A DNA stretch of 64,000 bases from Polaribacter marinus (GCF_022662535.1 NZ_JAKQYM010000002.1:124001-188000); one strand, 5' to 3'. Positions 16,188 to 25,632 are shown, numbered from the stretch's first letter. Notes: generated by a model from the sequence alone, not told the origin. Numbers and translations: made by a program.

Positions 16188-17281
16188 TATAGATTTAAAT
16201 TTATTTTGTTAGCAGCTTCTCTTTTTTTGTCATCAATAACTTTGGCATAAATTTGAGTTGTTCTTAGTTCTTTATGACCTAGTAATTTTGAAACGGTATA
16301 TATATCTGTACCTAAAGTTAATTGTAGGGTAGCGTAAGTGTGACGAGCGCAATGGAATGTAATTGTTTTTTTAATTCCTGCTTTCATCATCCATTGTTGT
16401 AGTTTTAAATTTGACCAAGCATTATATTTTAGATCTTTAAATATTATATCTTCTTTATTCTTTTCATCACCTAATAAATTTCTTGCTTGTTCTGAAATAG
16501 GTAGGGTTTCTACTCCTTTAGTTTTCTTTTGTGTGAATCTTATATAATATCCCATTTCTTTAGAATATTGCATTTCTGACCATTTTAATTTTACAATATC
16601 TGACCATCTTAAACCTGTTAAGCAAGAAAATATAAAAGCTGTTTTTAAAATAGGAATTTCGCATTCTGTTTTTACTGCTGCTTGTAATTCATCTAAAGTT
16701 AGAAATTCACGTTGAGGTTCTCCTTGTTTAAAATGCTTTACATTTTGTCCAGGATTCACTTTTAGAATATTGTCTTTAACGGCTTGTTTAAGTGCTGCCA
16801 TAAATTTACCAAAATAAGAATGTTTTGAGTTTTGAGAAAGTTTTTTACCTGCTCTACCAATGGCCTCTTTATCTAAATAGTTTCTGAAATTCTCAACAAA
16901 CGTTTTATCAACATCTTTAAAGCTAATGTCATTTGGACAAAATTTATCAAGGTGTTTTAGCATGCTATTCCAGTTTCCAAAGTTTCCAATGCTATTGTTT
17001 TTGGTTTCTGCTAATGTTTTTACATAACTTTTAAAACTTCCTTTTAACTTTTCGATATCTTGAAATCCATAAATGTCATTTTGCATTTCTATTTGTCTTT
17101 GGGCACAAATAGTTTGAGCTAACTGTTTAGTTTTTTTATTAAGATCTCTTTCTGTTTGATTTTTGGGACAAGGATTTAGGTAAAGTCTGAGATATTCTGT
17201 TTTCCTTTTTCCTTTATGATAGTAGTCTAAATATAGACTAATATTTTTATTTTTCTTTCTTTGTCTTAACGTTACTTTCAT
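16187..17281 (-). CDS. Tyrosine site-specific integrase (module 1)
   Basis: A 364-residue tyrosine recombinase. N-terminal arm-binding region, SAM-like core-binding domain (about 80-185), catalytic domain (about 190-364) with Arg225 (TGLRWSDI), Lys near 253, His310 and Arg313 (FHCARHTYA), His336 (LLGHKELRTT) and nucleophile Tyr345. It integrates and excises the element. It is clearly related to the module 2 integrase at 31393-32535 along its length, though they are not near-identical. It is preceded by 3 bases by a zinc-finger HTH gene. Confidence 0.95.
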   Translation of the reverse strand: MKVTLRQRKKNKNISLYLDYYHKGKRKTEYLRLYLNPCPKNQTERDLNKKTKQLAQTICAQRQIEMQNDIYGFQDIEKLKGSFKSYVKTLAETKNNSIGNFGNWNSMLKHLDKFCPNDISFKDVDKTFVENFRNYLDKEAIGRAGKKLSQNSKHSYFGKFMAALKQAVKDNILKVNPGQNVKHFKQGEPQREFLTLDELQAAVKTECEIPILKTAFIFSCLTGLRWSDIVKLKWSEMQYSKEMGYYIRFTQKKTKGVETLPISEQARNLLGDEKNKEDIIFKDLKYNAWSNLKLQQWMMKAGIKKTITFHCARHTYATLQLTLGTDIYTVSKLLGHKELRTTQIYAKVIDDKKREAANKINLNL

Positions 17282-17284
17282 AAC

Positions 17285-17650
17285 TTATTCATTAAAAAGG
17301 TTTTCTATTTGTTTCTTAGATAATATTCTTTTTCTACCAAAAGGGACAGCTTTTAATCGTCCATTTTGAACCATTCTTTGTATGGTCCATCTGCTAACGC
17401 CAATAAGTTGAGATACTTCTGTAATACTTAAGTATTCTTTATTTGTATTAAGAACTGTATTCGTATTATTGTTAGTTTTATTTATTCTTTCAGTTTCAGA
17501 AATAGCAGCATTTATTTTTTCTTCTCTTTTTCTTAATTTCCATGCTTTTTTAGCACAAGAATTACTACAGTATTTTGTGACCGTTGTTCTTGCAGTAAAA
17601 GGTTTGTTGCACTGCTGACAATTTTTTAAAAGATATATGTTACTACTCAT
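17285..17650 (-). CDS. Zinc-finger plus helix-turn-helix regulator
   Basis: A 121-residue protein. Residues 10-35 hold a four-Cys zinc finger (CQQC...YCSNSC), then a basic linker, then a MerR/excisionase winged helix at about 70-120 (LSITEVSQLIGVSRWTIQRM, wing VPFGRKRIL). It heads the integrase operon with 3 bases to the next gene, so it probably controls integrase expression or assists recombination. Confidence 0.83.
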   Translation of the reverse strand: MSSNIYLLKNCQQCNKPFTARTTVTKYCSNSCAKKAWKLRKREEKINAAISETERINKTNNNTNTVLNTNKEYLSITEVSQLIGVSRWTIQRMVQNGRLKAVPFGRKRILSKKQIENLFNE

Positions 17651-17929
17651 ACATATGGTGCGTTAAGTAGCCTTATGGGGCAATAGGTAGCATTATGGTG
17701 CATAATATTTCCTGTAAAAATTTATTTATCTATTTGGGCAACAAATAATGAAATAAGGCAACGATTATACAACGAATTTAATCAAAAAAGAGTTAATAAG
17801 CAACAAATAAAGGAAGGTGTTTTTAGTTAAGTTAAAGAAAAACAGTTAGTTACGTAATAAAAGAAAGGTGGTTATTTTCCAATACAATATGTAATATTGC
17901 TATATTTTAAAGGGATTTCCGCAGTTTAG

Positions 17930-17948
17930 GTGTACTAAAGCTGTACAC
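17930..17948. promoter_or_regulatory. Inverted repeat GTGTAC-N7-GTACAC upstream of integrase operon 1
   Basis: Perfect 6-bp arms. A similar GTAC-rich region with TGTACAG and TGTAGCTGTAC lies upstream of integrase 2 (about 32540-32605). It may bind the element's HTH proteins or the integrase arm domain. The stretch 17651-18339 contains no gene that I can support. Confidence 0.4.
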
Positions 17949-18238
17949 TTTATCTTTCTTTTGGCTGTTGTTTAGTGGATAAATGTACAACTATTTTTTA
18001 AGTGATTATATTTAGCTACATTTTCTTACTAATAAAACTACTTTAGAGTAATTTCGTTATTTGTGTTTTATAAAATTATACAATTTTGTTTAATTGTGTA
18101 TGAGTAAAAGTCTGATTTTGATTTTTTTTGAATAAATTACAATGAGGAATTATTTACTATTTGAATCCTTTATTCTGCATAAATAATAATATAATTATGA
18201 GGCTTTTATTTTTATAGGTGCTTTTAATTTAGCTTTTT

Positions 18239-18308
18239 TAAAACCCTCTATTTACTATAATTTATCAATATAGATTTAATTTTATTCCGTTAGTGGTAGA
18301 GGGTTTTA
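18239..18308 (+). terminator. Long stem flanked by ATATTTTTTT
   Basis: TAAAACCCTCTA (18239-18250) pairs exactly with TAGAGGGTTTTA (18297-18308), followed by TATTTTTTT. It lies just downstream of the 416-aa gene that is read toward it on the minus strand. It works as a terminator on the plus strand by its T run, and on the minus strand it is flanked by AT-rich sequence only. Confidence 0.55.
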
Positions 18309-18339
18309 TATTTTTTTATGATAATATAAAGTGATTATT

Positions 18340-19563
18340 TTACTTCCTATTTACTAAAGCATCATATATAACATACCTCAAATACTCTTTAGCGTCAATT
18401 TCTAAACCATCTAATAACATCAACTTATTAAATGATTCCAGAAGTTGAGTAGTGTTTTTAATATCTTTTAAAAGAACTTTTTTCAAATCCTCTTTAGATT
18501 TTTTGATTGACTCTGTATTTGAATTTTCTATTTTAGACCTTACTAAATGTATAATTTGATTATGCTCCTTAATACTTGCTACAGATTTAATCTCCTCACA
18601 TAAACTTTCAAATATGTCTTTCGATTTAACGAATTTTTCTAAACTTTCGAATGCAAGGTCTGGGCCTGTTCCGTGAGAAATTGATAAAACCTTATTTTTT
18701 ATATCTTTTGGCTTTATGAATAGTCGCTCAGTTTTATCATTTGCTGTTTTAAAATTAATACTACATATAGTTGAGAAACGTAGAGCTTCTCTTTTAATCT
18801 CATCATTTGAAACTAAAAGCATATTTTGAAGATGACCAACACCTTTTAATTCTTTCATTTCCGACGTTCTAAAGTAAAGTCTTAAATATGATTCATTATA
18901 CTCAGAAAATGAAAGGTAATATTCTACTCCAGATGCTTGCTTTTCATAATGCAATTTTAATAACGCAATTACGAAAGTTAAATTATTGTCATAATTAAAA
19001 TAACGATCCTCTGATATTATCGCTCTTAAAAAGAATTTATTATCCTCAACACTATGAAGCAATCGATAACGCTTGACATAGTCTTCTTTTGATTTTAATA
19101 ACTCCAAGTTTTGATTGAGAATATCTCTATGCCCTCTATTAATTAGTTGTCTGGCATATTTATCCATATCAAAAAGATTTGTAAAAAAATCTCTTTCCCC
19201 TGAATGAATCGGTAAAGCAGCTAATTCGTTAATTTCAATATTATTAAAATACGTATTAGTCATAGTATTCAAAAACTCAATTTTGAACTCGTCATCATCG
19301 TAATTGAAGTAAATGTCATTGAGATTACTAAGTAAATCCACCTTTTTATATTTCTTAGATATTGAATTCAAAACGGCAAACATAGTCATTGAACCAGGAA
19401 TTTCAATTAGAGTTTCATCATTCACATCTAATTTAAAATAATCAATAATATTTTGATAATATTCACTACTCTCTATCAAGGTTAAGAGCTTATTTATTTT
19501 TATACCGTTGTCATCTTCAAAATAATTTTTTTCTGACAACTCACTTTTTTTAAATTTATTCAT
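18340..19563 (-). CDS. Unrecognised 407-residue protein in accessory island
   Basis: I prefer the ATG at 19563; the frame extends nine codons further to a TTG at 19590. The protein is soluble, mainly helical, acidic and Asn-rich, with no signal peptide, membrane span, nucleotide-binding or nuclease motif that I can see. A segment LSISHGTGPDLAFESLEKFV near residue 300 stands out as Gly-rich. It follows two very small ORFs on the same strand and lies between an integrase module and an XRE/ImmA plus restriction-modification block, which suggests a defence or element-maintenance role by context only. Confidence 0.75.
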   Translation of the reverse strand: MNKFKKSELSEKNYFEDDNGIKINKLLTLIESSEYYQNIIDYFKLDVNDETLIEIPGSMTMFAVLNSISKKYKKVDLLSNLNDIYFNYDDDEFKIEFLNTMTNTYFNNIEINELAALPIHSGERDFFTNLFDMDKYARQLINRGHRDILNQNLELLKSKEDYVKRYRLLHSVEDNKFFLRAIISEDRYFNYDNNLTFVIALLKLHYEKQASGVEYYLSFSEYNESYLRLYFRTSEMKELKGVGHLQNMLLVSNDEIKREALRFSTICSINFKTANDKTERLFIKPKDIKNKVLSISHGTGPDLAFESLEKFVKSKDIFESLCEEIKSVASIKEHNQIIHLVRSKIENSNTESIKKSKEDLKKVLLKDIKNTTQLLESFNKLMLLDGLEIDAKEYLRYVIYDALVNRK

Positions 19564-19614
19564 TTTTAATTTTATTAAAACGACAGTCAATTAAACTGCC
19601 GTTTGATTCTACTT

Positions 19615-19773
19615 CTAATTTGATGAATTGAGGAATGACGAAATACCTGCCACAACAACAACTGCTGCAAATGTGAATGTCAAAAATTTAGCGACATCGC
19701 CATTAACGTCAACACAGTTATTCTTGTGACATATTTTTACTTTTCCGTTTGAGATTGATATATTACTTATAAT
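19615..19773 (-). CDS. Possible 52-codon membrane ORF without standard start
   Basis: The frame encodes a small protein with two Cys (ICHKNNCVDV) followed by a hydrophobic span (FLTFTFAAVVVVAGI) and ends TAG at 19615. It looks like a real protein, but no ATG, GTG or TTG precedes the conserved-looking part; only ATT/ATA codons are available near 19773. It lies between the 42-aa gene and the 407-aa gene on the same strand. It may start at a rare codon or be slightly damaged. Confidence 0.4.
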   Translation of the reverse strand: MISNISISNGKVKICHKNNCVDVNGDVAKFLTFTFAAVVVVAGISSFLNSSN

Positions 19774-19826
19774 TTAAAGTTTTAAATGATTAAACAATCC
19801 TCATTTTAGAGTAGAGGCTTCACTCT

Positions 19827-19955
19827 TTATTTTTTACCTGAACTATCTTTGCGATTACTCCTAATATGTTCTTTAACAATTATTGTTTTCCCGTTTACTT
19901 TTTTAGTATGTTCAGGTATTCTGTTAAATTTTTTACCATTTGAATCTTTAGCCAT
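19827..19955 (-). CDS. 42-residue basic small protein
   Basis: ATG at 19955, stop TAA at 19827. The protein is strongly basic and lacks cysteine: MAKDSNGKKFNRIPEHTKKV, then NGKTIIVKEHIRSN. I recall small proteins with the pattern PxHT+xVNGKxVxVKxHxRS next to accessory genes in many bacteria, with no known function. It is divergent from the XRE gene at 20069 and heads the minus-strand group that ends with the 407-aa protein. Confidence 0.6.
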   Translation of the reverse strand: MAKDSNGKKFNRIPEHTKKVNGKTIIVKEHIRSNRKDSSGKK

Positions 19956-19983
19956 AATAAAGTGTATTATATGTTGTACGTTT

Positions 19984-20040
19984 GTTTCGTCAAAGAAACG
20001 TTAAAAATTTTGTTCGACCAAAGAAACATTTGTATATTTG
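19984..20040 (+). promoter_or_regulatory. Promoter and repeated operators of the XRE/ImmA pair
   Basis: TTTG (20009-20012) and TATATTTG (20033-20040), 20 bases apart, match the Bacteroidota promoter form TTTG/TAnnTTTG. Two similar sites overlap it: GTTTCGTCAAAGAAAC (19984-19999) and GTTCGACCAAAGAAAC (20012-20027), spaced 28 bases, with a third half site GAAACG at 20043. This layout fits autorepression by the XRE protein. Confidence 0.65.
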
Positions 20041-20068
20041 CTGAAACGTTATTAACAGGTTATTCACA

Positions 20069-20398
20069 ATGAGCTCATCTTTAGACACAAAAAAGTTTGC
20101 AGATATGATTAAATCTAAGCGTGGTAAGACAGGTCTTAGAACATTGGCAAACGAGATTGGTATAAGTGCTTCAACATTATCTCGTATTGAACAAGGTAAT
20201 TTACCAGATATTGACACCTATTTAAAACTTTGCCAATGGTTAGAAGTATCTTCTGAATATTTTAATACAGGTGCAGTAGATACAAATTCACACACAGGCG
20301 TTGTTGCCCATTTGAGAGCAGACAAAACTCTACCACCCAATACCGCAGAAGCTCTTATACAAATGATAAATCTTGCTTATGCCTCTGCCAAAAAGTAA
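20069..20398 (+). CDS. XRE-family transcriptional repressor
   Basis: A 109-residue protein. Residues 8-65 are a helix-turn-helix of the XRE/Cro type (TLANEIGISASTLSRIEQGN). The C-terminal part is helical. It overlaps the following ImmA/IrrE-type peptidase gene by 20 bases. Such pairs are known in mobile elements (repressor plus anti-repressor protease, as ImmR/ImmA of ICEBs1). Operator-like repeats lie just upstream. Confidence 0.9.
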   Translation: MSSSLDTKKFADMIKSKRGKTGLRTLANEIGISASTLSRIEQGNLPDIDTYLKLCQWLEVSSEYFNTGAVDTNSHTGVVAHLRADKTLPPNTAEALIQMINLAYASAKK

Positions 20399-20978
20399 GA
20401 AAAAAAAATATTCATACGGTTTCAAAAAATGGTCTGACGATAAATCAATATCGATTAGACAGGAAATGAGTTTATATGCATCGCAACCCCTTTGCGCATT
20501 TAAATTATGTGATTATTTAAAGATTCCTATTCTTACACCTAAAGACATTCCTAATATTCCTGAAAGCATACTTACGGAATTATTGGAAACAGGACAACGA
20601 AATTGGTCTGCTGCTTCTATACCGATTAATGATAATGACAGTATCATTGTTCACAACCCAACCCATTCTGATGCTAGACAACAAAGTAATATTATGCACG
20701 AGCTTGCGCATATTATTTGTGGTCACAAAGTGGATAAAGGTATACTAGCAAATGGTCTATCTGGGTTTCTTAGAAATTATGATGAAGTACAAGAGAATGA
20801 AGCAGAATGGTTTGGTGCTTGTTTACAATTGCCTAGACCAGCATTACTTTATAGTCTTAAAAATAATTTAAGTGAAGACGATATCGCTTTAAAGTATAAT
20901 GCTAGTATTGAAATGGTTAGATATAGAATTAATATAACTGCTGTTAAAAAACAGTTACACTATTCTAAAAAGAAATAA
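20379..20978 (+). CDS. ImmA/IrrE-family metallopeptidase
   Basis: A 199-residue protein from the ATG at 20379 (an in-frame TTG lies two codons earlier). The zinc motif HELAH (107-111) and downstream ENEAEWFG (third ligand Glu) mark the COG2856 family. It probably cleaves the partner XRE repressor under some signal. The N-terminus is Lys-rich. The overlap with the XRE gene implies co-expression. Confidence 0.9.
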   Translation: MPLPKSKKKKYSYGFKKWSDDKSISIRQEMSLYASQPLCAFKLCDYLKIPILTPKDIPNIPESILTELLETGQRNWSAASIPINDNDSIIVHNPTHSDARQQSNIMHELAHIICGHKVDKGILANGLSGFLRNYDEVQENEAEWFGACLQLPRPALLYSLKNNLSEDDIALKYNASIEMVRYRINITAVKKQLHYSKKK

Positions 20979-21048
20979 GTTTCATTAATTGAATAATTCT
21001 CACTTTTTAAGGAGTAATCATCTGTTATTCTTATAATACTTTCTGAAT

Positions 21049-22668
21049 TTAAACTTTGTCTTTTTTACTTCTATTTAATCTCCGTTTTGATAATTTTTGC
21101 CATATTCCATCTGCTAATTCAATTTCAGAATCTGTTAAACCAAAATTTTCTTTTAGTATTTTTTCATTCGTGATTTTAAGTAATTCAGAAATATCTTTTT
21201 TCTCTCGAATCATCTTGTCAATGATTGGTAATAATTCAGCATTATTTTCATTGTATGGCAAAAGAATTCTTTCCACTTCATTAGGCATTAATTCTAAAAC
21301 TCCACCTCCGTGACTTCTTCCACAAATTTCTGCAAAAGCAAATGAGAGAGAATTGTAATAACTTGCAGTTAATGCTTTAATTTCTATATTTTCTTTTATA
21401 GTTACTCTGTGCATTGTATCCGTTGTAAACGCTTTTGCTTCATTTATTATGAACTTTGGATACTTATTGTTTCTACGGATAAAAAGTGCATCTGAAATGC
21501 GTTGAGAAGGAACTATTTGCCATTCATCTCTAATTCTACATTTATAACCTTTATTAATTTCTTCTTCCTCTCCTAAAGAAATATAATTTCTTGCTCCAAG
21601 TGAACCATTTAAGTCTTTCATTTTGGGAAAAGATAGGAAATGAGTACGTGCTTCTGAATTTCTATTTTTTATCCAATCCTTTTTTGTGAATATAGCACTT
21701 GGAACTTGTACGCTTCTACCAACTAATGGCTTAGCATATTTCTCTAAATTATATTGTTCTACTGTTGAAAGAGGTACAGTAAAAAAAGGATTTGAACCAG
21801 TCGTAATACCGACTTCAACTTTTGCAAACTCACCTAATTTGGAGATTATTTTTTTTGACTGTAGACGCTCTAAAAAATCAATTTCTTTTTGATTTAGGAA
21901 ATAGAATGTCCATTTATTTGATTTAAAATCAATTTTCTTCTTTGGGCTTTTAAGTTTTGATACATCTAATTTTTGTAATTCTTCTGCATCTTTTAATTCT
22001 AAATGCTCAATTAAATGTGTTTTAGTTTTATTTTTCTCACACAATAACAATACTACTTCTTGTTGAATATCAGGAAATACCAACTTCTCAAAAGATACAA
22101 TGTTTATTTTATTGTAGAATTGCCCTAAAAACTCCCTTAAAGGTTGTGCATAAGAAACTTGTAGTATTTCAGCAGGAAGTACAAACCCTATTTTCCCCTG
22201 TTCTTTTAAGAGTAGGGAAGAGCCGACAACAAAAGAAACCCAAGCATTAGTAAGTTTAGAGTATTTTAAATTTGCTTTTTCAAATATTTCAGAAGCAAAT
22301 TCCTGTTGTTCTCTGTCAAAGTATTGAAAACGAATATATGGAGGGTTTCCAATAATTAAATCAAATTTTTGTTTTGTGTTAATACAAAACTCGTGAAAGT
22401 CAGAATTGATAATATTACTTTTATCTAATCCTATTTTTCTAGATTTAATTGCTTCAATTTCATCAAATTCAATTGCAGTTACAAAATTGTATTCATAGTT
22501 TCCTTTTTGAATTTCTTCTAAAAAAACTCCATCTCCACAACTTGGTTCAAGAATATCTAATTCTTTATTGCCATTAAAAGCCCATTTTAGAATAAATGAT
22601 GCAATAGGTTCAGGTGTATAAAAACCTCCCCTTAATTTTTCCTTAGATGCGTTTTTAATTAGTTGCAT
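21049..22668 (-). CDS. N6-adenine DNA methyltransferase, Eco57I-like
   Basis: A 539-residue methyltransferase. Motif I EPSCGDGVFL (about 41-50) binds S-adenosylmethionine; the catalytic motif IV NPPY is at 108-111. The C-terminal half (about 230-520) resembles a target-recognition domain (IKNRNSEARTHFLSF, HGGGVLELMPNEVE). It lacks a nuclease motif. It overlaps the upstream restriction-methylase gene by 14 bases. It probably protects one strand of the recognition site or provides additional methylation for the fused enzyme. Confidence 0.88.
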   Translation of the reverse strand: MQLIKNASKEKLRGGFYTPEPIASFILKWAFNGNKELDILEPSCGDGVFLEEIQKGNYEYNFVTAIEFDEIEAIKSRKIGLDKSNIINSDFHEFCINTKQKFDLIIGNPPYIRFQYFDREQQEFASEIFEKANLKYSKLTNAWVSFVVGSSLLLKEQGKIGFVLPAEILQVSYAQPLREFLGQFYNKINIVSFEKLVFPDIQQEVVLLLCEKNKTKTHLIEHLELKDAEELQKLDVSKLKSPKKKIDFKSNKWTFYFLNQKEIDFLERLQSKKIISKLGEFAKVEVGITTGSNPFFTVPLSTVEQYNLEKYAKPLVGRSVQVPSAIFTKKDWIKNRNSEARTHFLSFPKMKDLNGSLGARNYISLGEEEEINKGYKCRIRDEWQIVPSQRISDALFIRRNNKYPKFIINEAKAFTTDTMHRVTIKENIEIKALTASYYNSLSFAFAEICGRSHGGGVLELMPNEVERILLPYNENNAELLPIIDKMIREKKDISELLKITNEKILKENFGLTDSEIELADGIWQKLSKRRLNRSKKDKV

Positions 22669-25630
22669 ATATCTCTGAAATTAAAGGAATAAGACTATCA
22701 CTTTCTCCTAGGTTATACAATATTTTTAATGTCTGTTCTAATTCTTTCTTTTGGATTTCAAATTGACGTTGTAAAGGAATCAACTTTCTGTTATTAGTCC
22801 TGTTTTTATCTATTTTTTCTTGAATATTAATGAGTTCCTCTTGAATAGTGGCAATTTTATCGTGTTTTAATTTTTCTTCTTTTGAGTTAAAATCAATAGT
22901 CTTAATAGGTAGTTTCTTTAAAACTTTAGTTCCTCTTGCAATATATCCACCTCTAAAAACTTCTCCTATTAGTGCAGAAAACCATTCTAAATATTTAGAA
23001 TTTAAAAGTGCTTGAATGTAATAGATTGAATATGGGAAATTGTTAGGTAAAGTTATCATACAATAACCTGCTGTTCCACCTGATGAAATTAATGTTCCAA
23101 AATAGTCAATAGCATATTTATTACCTTTAGCCAAAACACCAACTATAATTTTGGCTGGAACATCACATTTCTCTAGACTTTGATGTCTTCCGTATCTATA
23201 CCATTCGTTTTCTGTTTCTGGTGTTGGCTTTATATCTCTTTTTGAATTGTCTAATTTGTTTTTGTAATGATTTAGAAAAGCAAACAGATTTGGATAATTG
23301 GTTTCTAATTTATCAATTTCAACAAATTGAATTCCTTTTTTTGTTTTTAAATATGGATAAATTACAAAAGTATTTGGACTAAATGGTCGATAAGTATTTA
23401 AGTTATCTTCTCCATTTGAAGTTTTATAATATGGTCTTGTTAGTTCTTTTTCAACTTTCCAATCTATGTTGTCTTTTGAAAAATAATAATATTTTATGTC
23501 TTCTTTGGTTTTTGAATGGATGTAAATATTATTAGCACTTGTTTGAATTCCATTATATATATTGTCAGAACCAATTAAGTTTTCTAAAGTTTCTGATTGT
23601 TTACTTATACTATTATACGCAGATTTTAAAATATTTGGAACAAGAACCCAATCGTTTTTTTCTAATTCATCAAAACTAACAGAATCAAAATGGTCATCTT
23701 TAATTTTTCTAGTCTTCCAGTCTTTTAAAGAATCAACTTCTAAATAATTTATTTTTTTTTGTTTTTCATTTTTCAGAATAAGCAAACATGTATAAGTTGA
23801 TTTATTATGAAAAACTTGATTTGCTCCGAACGAAATAATTTGTTCTACAGATTTTTTTGATGTAAGTAATTCTCTTAATTTCTTTCCTGCACCAACTTTC
23901 ATAAATTTACTTGGTACAATATATCCAAAAAAGCCTTTTGGTTTTAATAAATTTAAACCTCTTTCAATAAACAGAAAGTATTTATCAAATTGTTTGTATG
24001 ACGATTCGAAATGTTTCTTATACAAAGGCAATTCTAAAGGTGTAAATTGCTTCATATGTTCTGTTGCCATATAAGGAGGATTTCCCACAATTACGTCAAA
24101 TGTTGTTTTTCCAAAATCAAAGGGATTTATCTCGTTTTGGTCTTTAGAAGTCGTTAAAGAATTTCCAATTAAACTATTTCCAAAATGCATATTTTGAAGG
24201 TTTGGTAATGCAGGTGTTGAAATGGTTGAATTATCTTCATTTTCAAGAAGCTTCAGAAGTAAACCAAATTTACAGGCTTGAACAGCATTATAATCTTTGT
24301 CAATTCCGTAAATGCAATTTTCTAAAATTTTCTTTTTAATCTCAAATGGAAGTTTGAAAGTTTTTATTGATGTTTGGATTAGTTTTTTAATGTCATTTTC
24401 CAAATAATAATCAACTAAAATATCTTGTATTAATTGATAAGATTCTAATAAAAAAGCACCTGAACCACAAGCAATATCTGCAAAAGAAGAACTTAAAATT
24501 TCCTTATCTGTTTTGTGTTTACAATGCTTTACAATTGTTTGACGTAAAATATCTTGTATTATAAAGGTTGGAGTTGTGACAATGTCTCTGTCAATATTTT
24601 CAGGCTTCTTTTTTATTGAAACCTGTGAATTCTTAATTATTAATTGTTCTCCAAGAAATATTTCATATATATTACCTAAAATATCTGAAGAGAAAACAGA
24701 AAATGAGTAACTACTTTCAGGGAAATATAGGTGCTCGATAATTGTCCAAAAAGCAGAACTGTTATTTGATATTATTTCATCAGTTAATGGATGATTGAAT
24801 AAACCAGCATTATACTTTTTATCTGCTTTTTTAAACTGTTTAATTAATGAAGTGAAGTCATTTTTACCAACAAAGTTTAAAAGTGTTTTGTAGACTTCTA
24901 AATTCCTATCTTCACAAACTCGCAAAAATATAATACTATTTATGTAAGATTGAACAATGTCATTTAATTCTTCTGTTAATATTGCAGTTTTGTGAGAGTA
25001 AATTTCTTTACCAAGAATAATTCGCCATTCATTTATTTGAGAAAGGAAAAGACTATCTACACTTGATAGTTTAAGTTGCTCTTCAATGTCTTTCCAAGTT
25101 TCATCAAAATCTCCATTATAAACTACTTTGTGGCTTAATTGTGTTTTGATTTCTTCAAATGCAGATTCATAATCTGTATAATGATAAATGTTTATTCGAG
25201 AATTAGTTACAGAATCTTCTTTCTCAACTTTTTGAGAACAATCGTAGATTGCTAAATATTCAAAGTTTGATAAAACTGATATTTTAAGTTTTGCTGTAAA
25301 ACCATATCTACGCACCTGCTTTGCAGGTTCGTTGTCTTTTTCAATTTTTACATTTGGTTTTTTTGCTTCTAAAAAGAATTTTCGTTCCGAAAAAAGTCTA
25401 AAAGTATAATCAGGCTTTTTTGTGTTTGCAGTTGCATCTGCCTTCAATCCTTCTTCAACTAAAACTTCACGTTCATTGGTTGGTTTTCCTTCTGAATTTT
25501 TAATATCCCAGCCTAAAAGTTCAAAAAATGGGTCTAAGAAATCTGTTCTGAGTTGCGTTTCGTTATAATTCGCTTTCAAGTAAGTCTCTCTATTGGAATG
25601 ATATTTTTTAACAAGGTCTTTAATAGCCAT
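22655..25630 (-). CDS. Type IIG-like restriction enzyme with fused methyltransferase
   Basis: A 991-residue protein. The N-terminus carries a PD-(D/E)xK nuclease pattern: Asp74 (KPDYTFRLF), Glu88 and Lys90 (FFLEAKKP). A helical region follows, then an N6-adenine methyltransferase with motif I DIACGSGAFLL (about 385) and motif IV GNPPYMATEH (about 516), then a TaqI-like specificity domain and a C-terminal coiled coil (about 930-980). This order (R-M-S in one chain) is that of Eco57I-type type IIG enzymes. It lies 2 bases after an XRE controller gene and overlaps a second methylase. Confidence 0.9.
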   Translation of the reverse strand: MAIKDLVKKYHSNRETYLKANYNETQLRTDFLDPFFELLGWDIKNSEGKPTNEREVLVEEGLKADATANTKKPDYTFRLFSERKFFLEAKKPNVKIEKDNEPAKQVRRYGFTAKLKISVLSNFEYLAIYDCSQKVEKEDSVTNSRINIYHYTDYESAFEEIKTQLSHKVVYNGDFDETWKDIEEQLKLSSVDSLFLSQINEWRIILGKEIYSHKTAILTEELNDIVQSYINSIIFLRVCEDRNLEVYKTLLNFVGKNDFTSLIKQFKKADKKYNAGLFNHPLTDEIISNNSSAFWTIIEHLYFPESSYSFSVFSSDILGNIYEIFLGEQLIIKNSQVSIKKKPENIDRDIVTTPTFIIQDILRQTIVKHCKHKTDKEILSSSFADIACGSGAFLLESYQLIQDILVDYYLENDIKKLIQTSIKTFKLPFEIKKKILENCIYGIDKDYNAVQACKFGLLLKLLENEDNSTISTPALPNLQNMHFGNSLIGNSLTTSKDQNEINPFDFGKTTFDVIVGNPPYMATEHMKQFTPLELPLYKKHFESSYKQFDKYFLFIERGLNLLKPKGFFGYIVPSKFMKVGAGKKLRELLTSKKSVEQIISFGANQVFHNKSTYTCLLILKNEKQKKINYLEVDSLKDWKTRKIKDDHFDSVSFDELEKNDWVLVPNILKSAYNSISKQSETLENLIGSDNIYNGIQTSANNIYIHSKTKEDIKYYYFSKDNIDWKVEKELTRPYYKTSNGEDNLNTYRPFSPNTFVIYPYLKTKKGIQFVEIDKLETNYPNLFAFLNHYKNKLDNSKRDIKPTPETENEWYRYGRHQSLEKCDVPAKIIVGVLAKGNKYAIDYFGTLISSGGTAGYCMITLPNNFPYSIYYIQALLNSKYLEWFSALIGEVFRGGYIARGTKVLKKLPIKTIDFNSKEEKLKHDKIATIQEELINIQEKIDKNRTNNRKLIPLQRQFEIQKKELEQTLKILYNLGESDSLIPLISEIYATN

Positions 25631-25632
25631 AA

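Larger units (their letters stand above)
11699..17700 (-). mobile_element. Integrative element module 1 (approximate borders)
   Basis: A block of seven tightly packed minus-strand genes: zinc-finger HTH, tyrosine integrase, a 321-aa protein, two excisionase-like HTH proteins, and two primase-related proteins. This is the usual core of Bacteroidota integrative or mobilizable elements. No relaxase or conjugation gene is present. Borders are given only as the gene block; I found no convincing direct repeat. Confidence 0.7.

Noticed and set aside
18340..18353. TTACTTCCTATTTA as an att repeat matching the mnmE end (32707) and 11801
   Set aside because: Only 8 bases match mnmE without gaps and the match at 11801 is weaker; both lie at stop codons where AAG TAA is common, so chance explains them.
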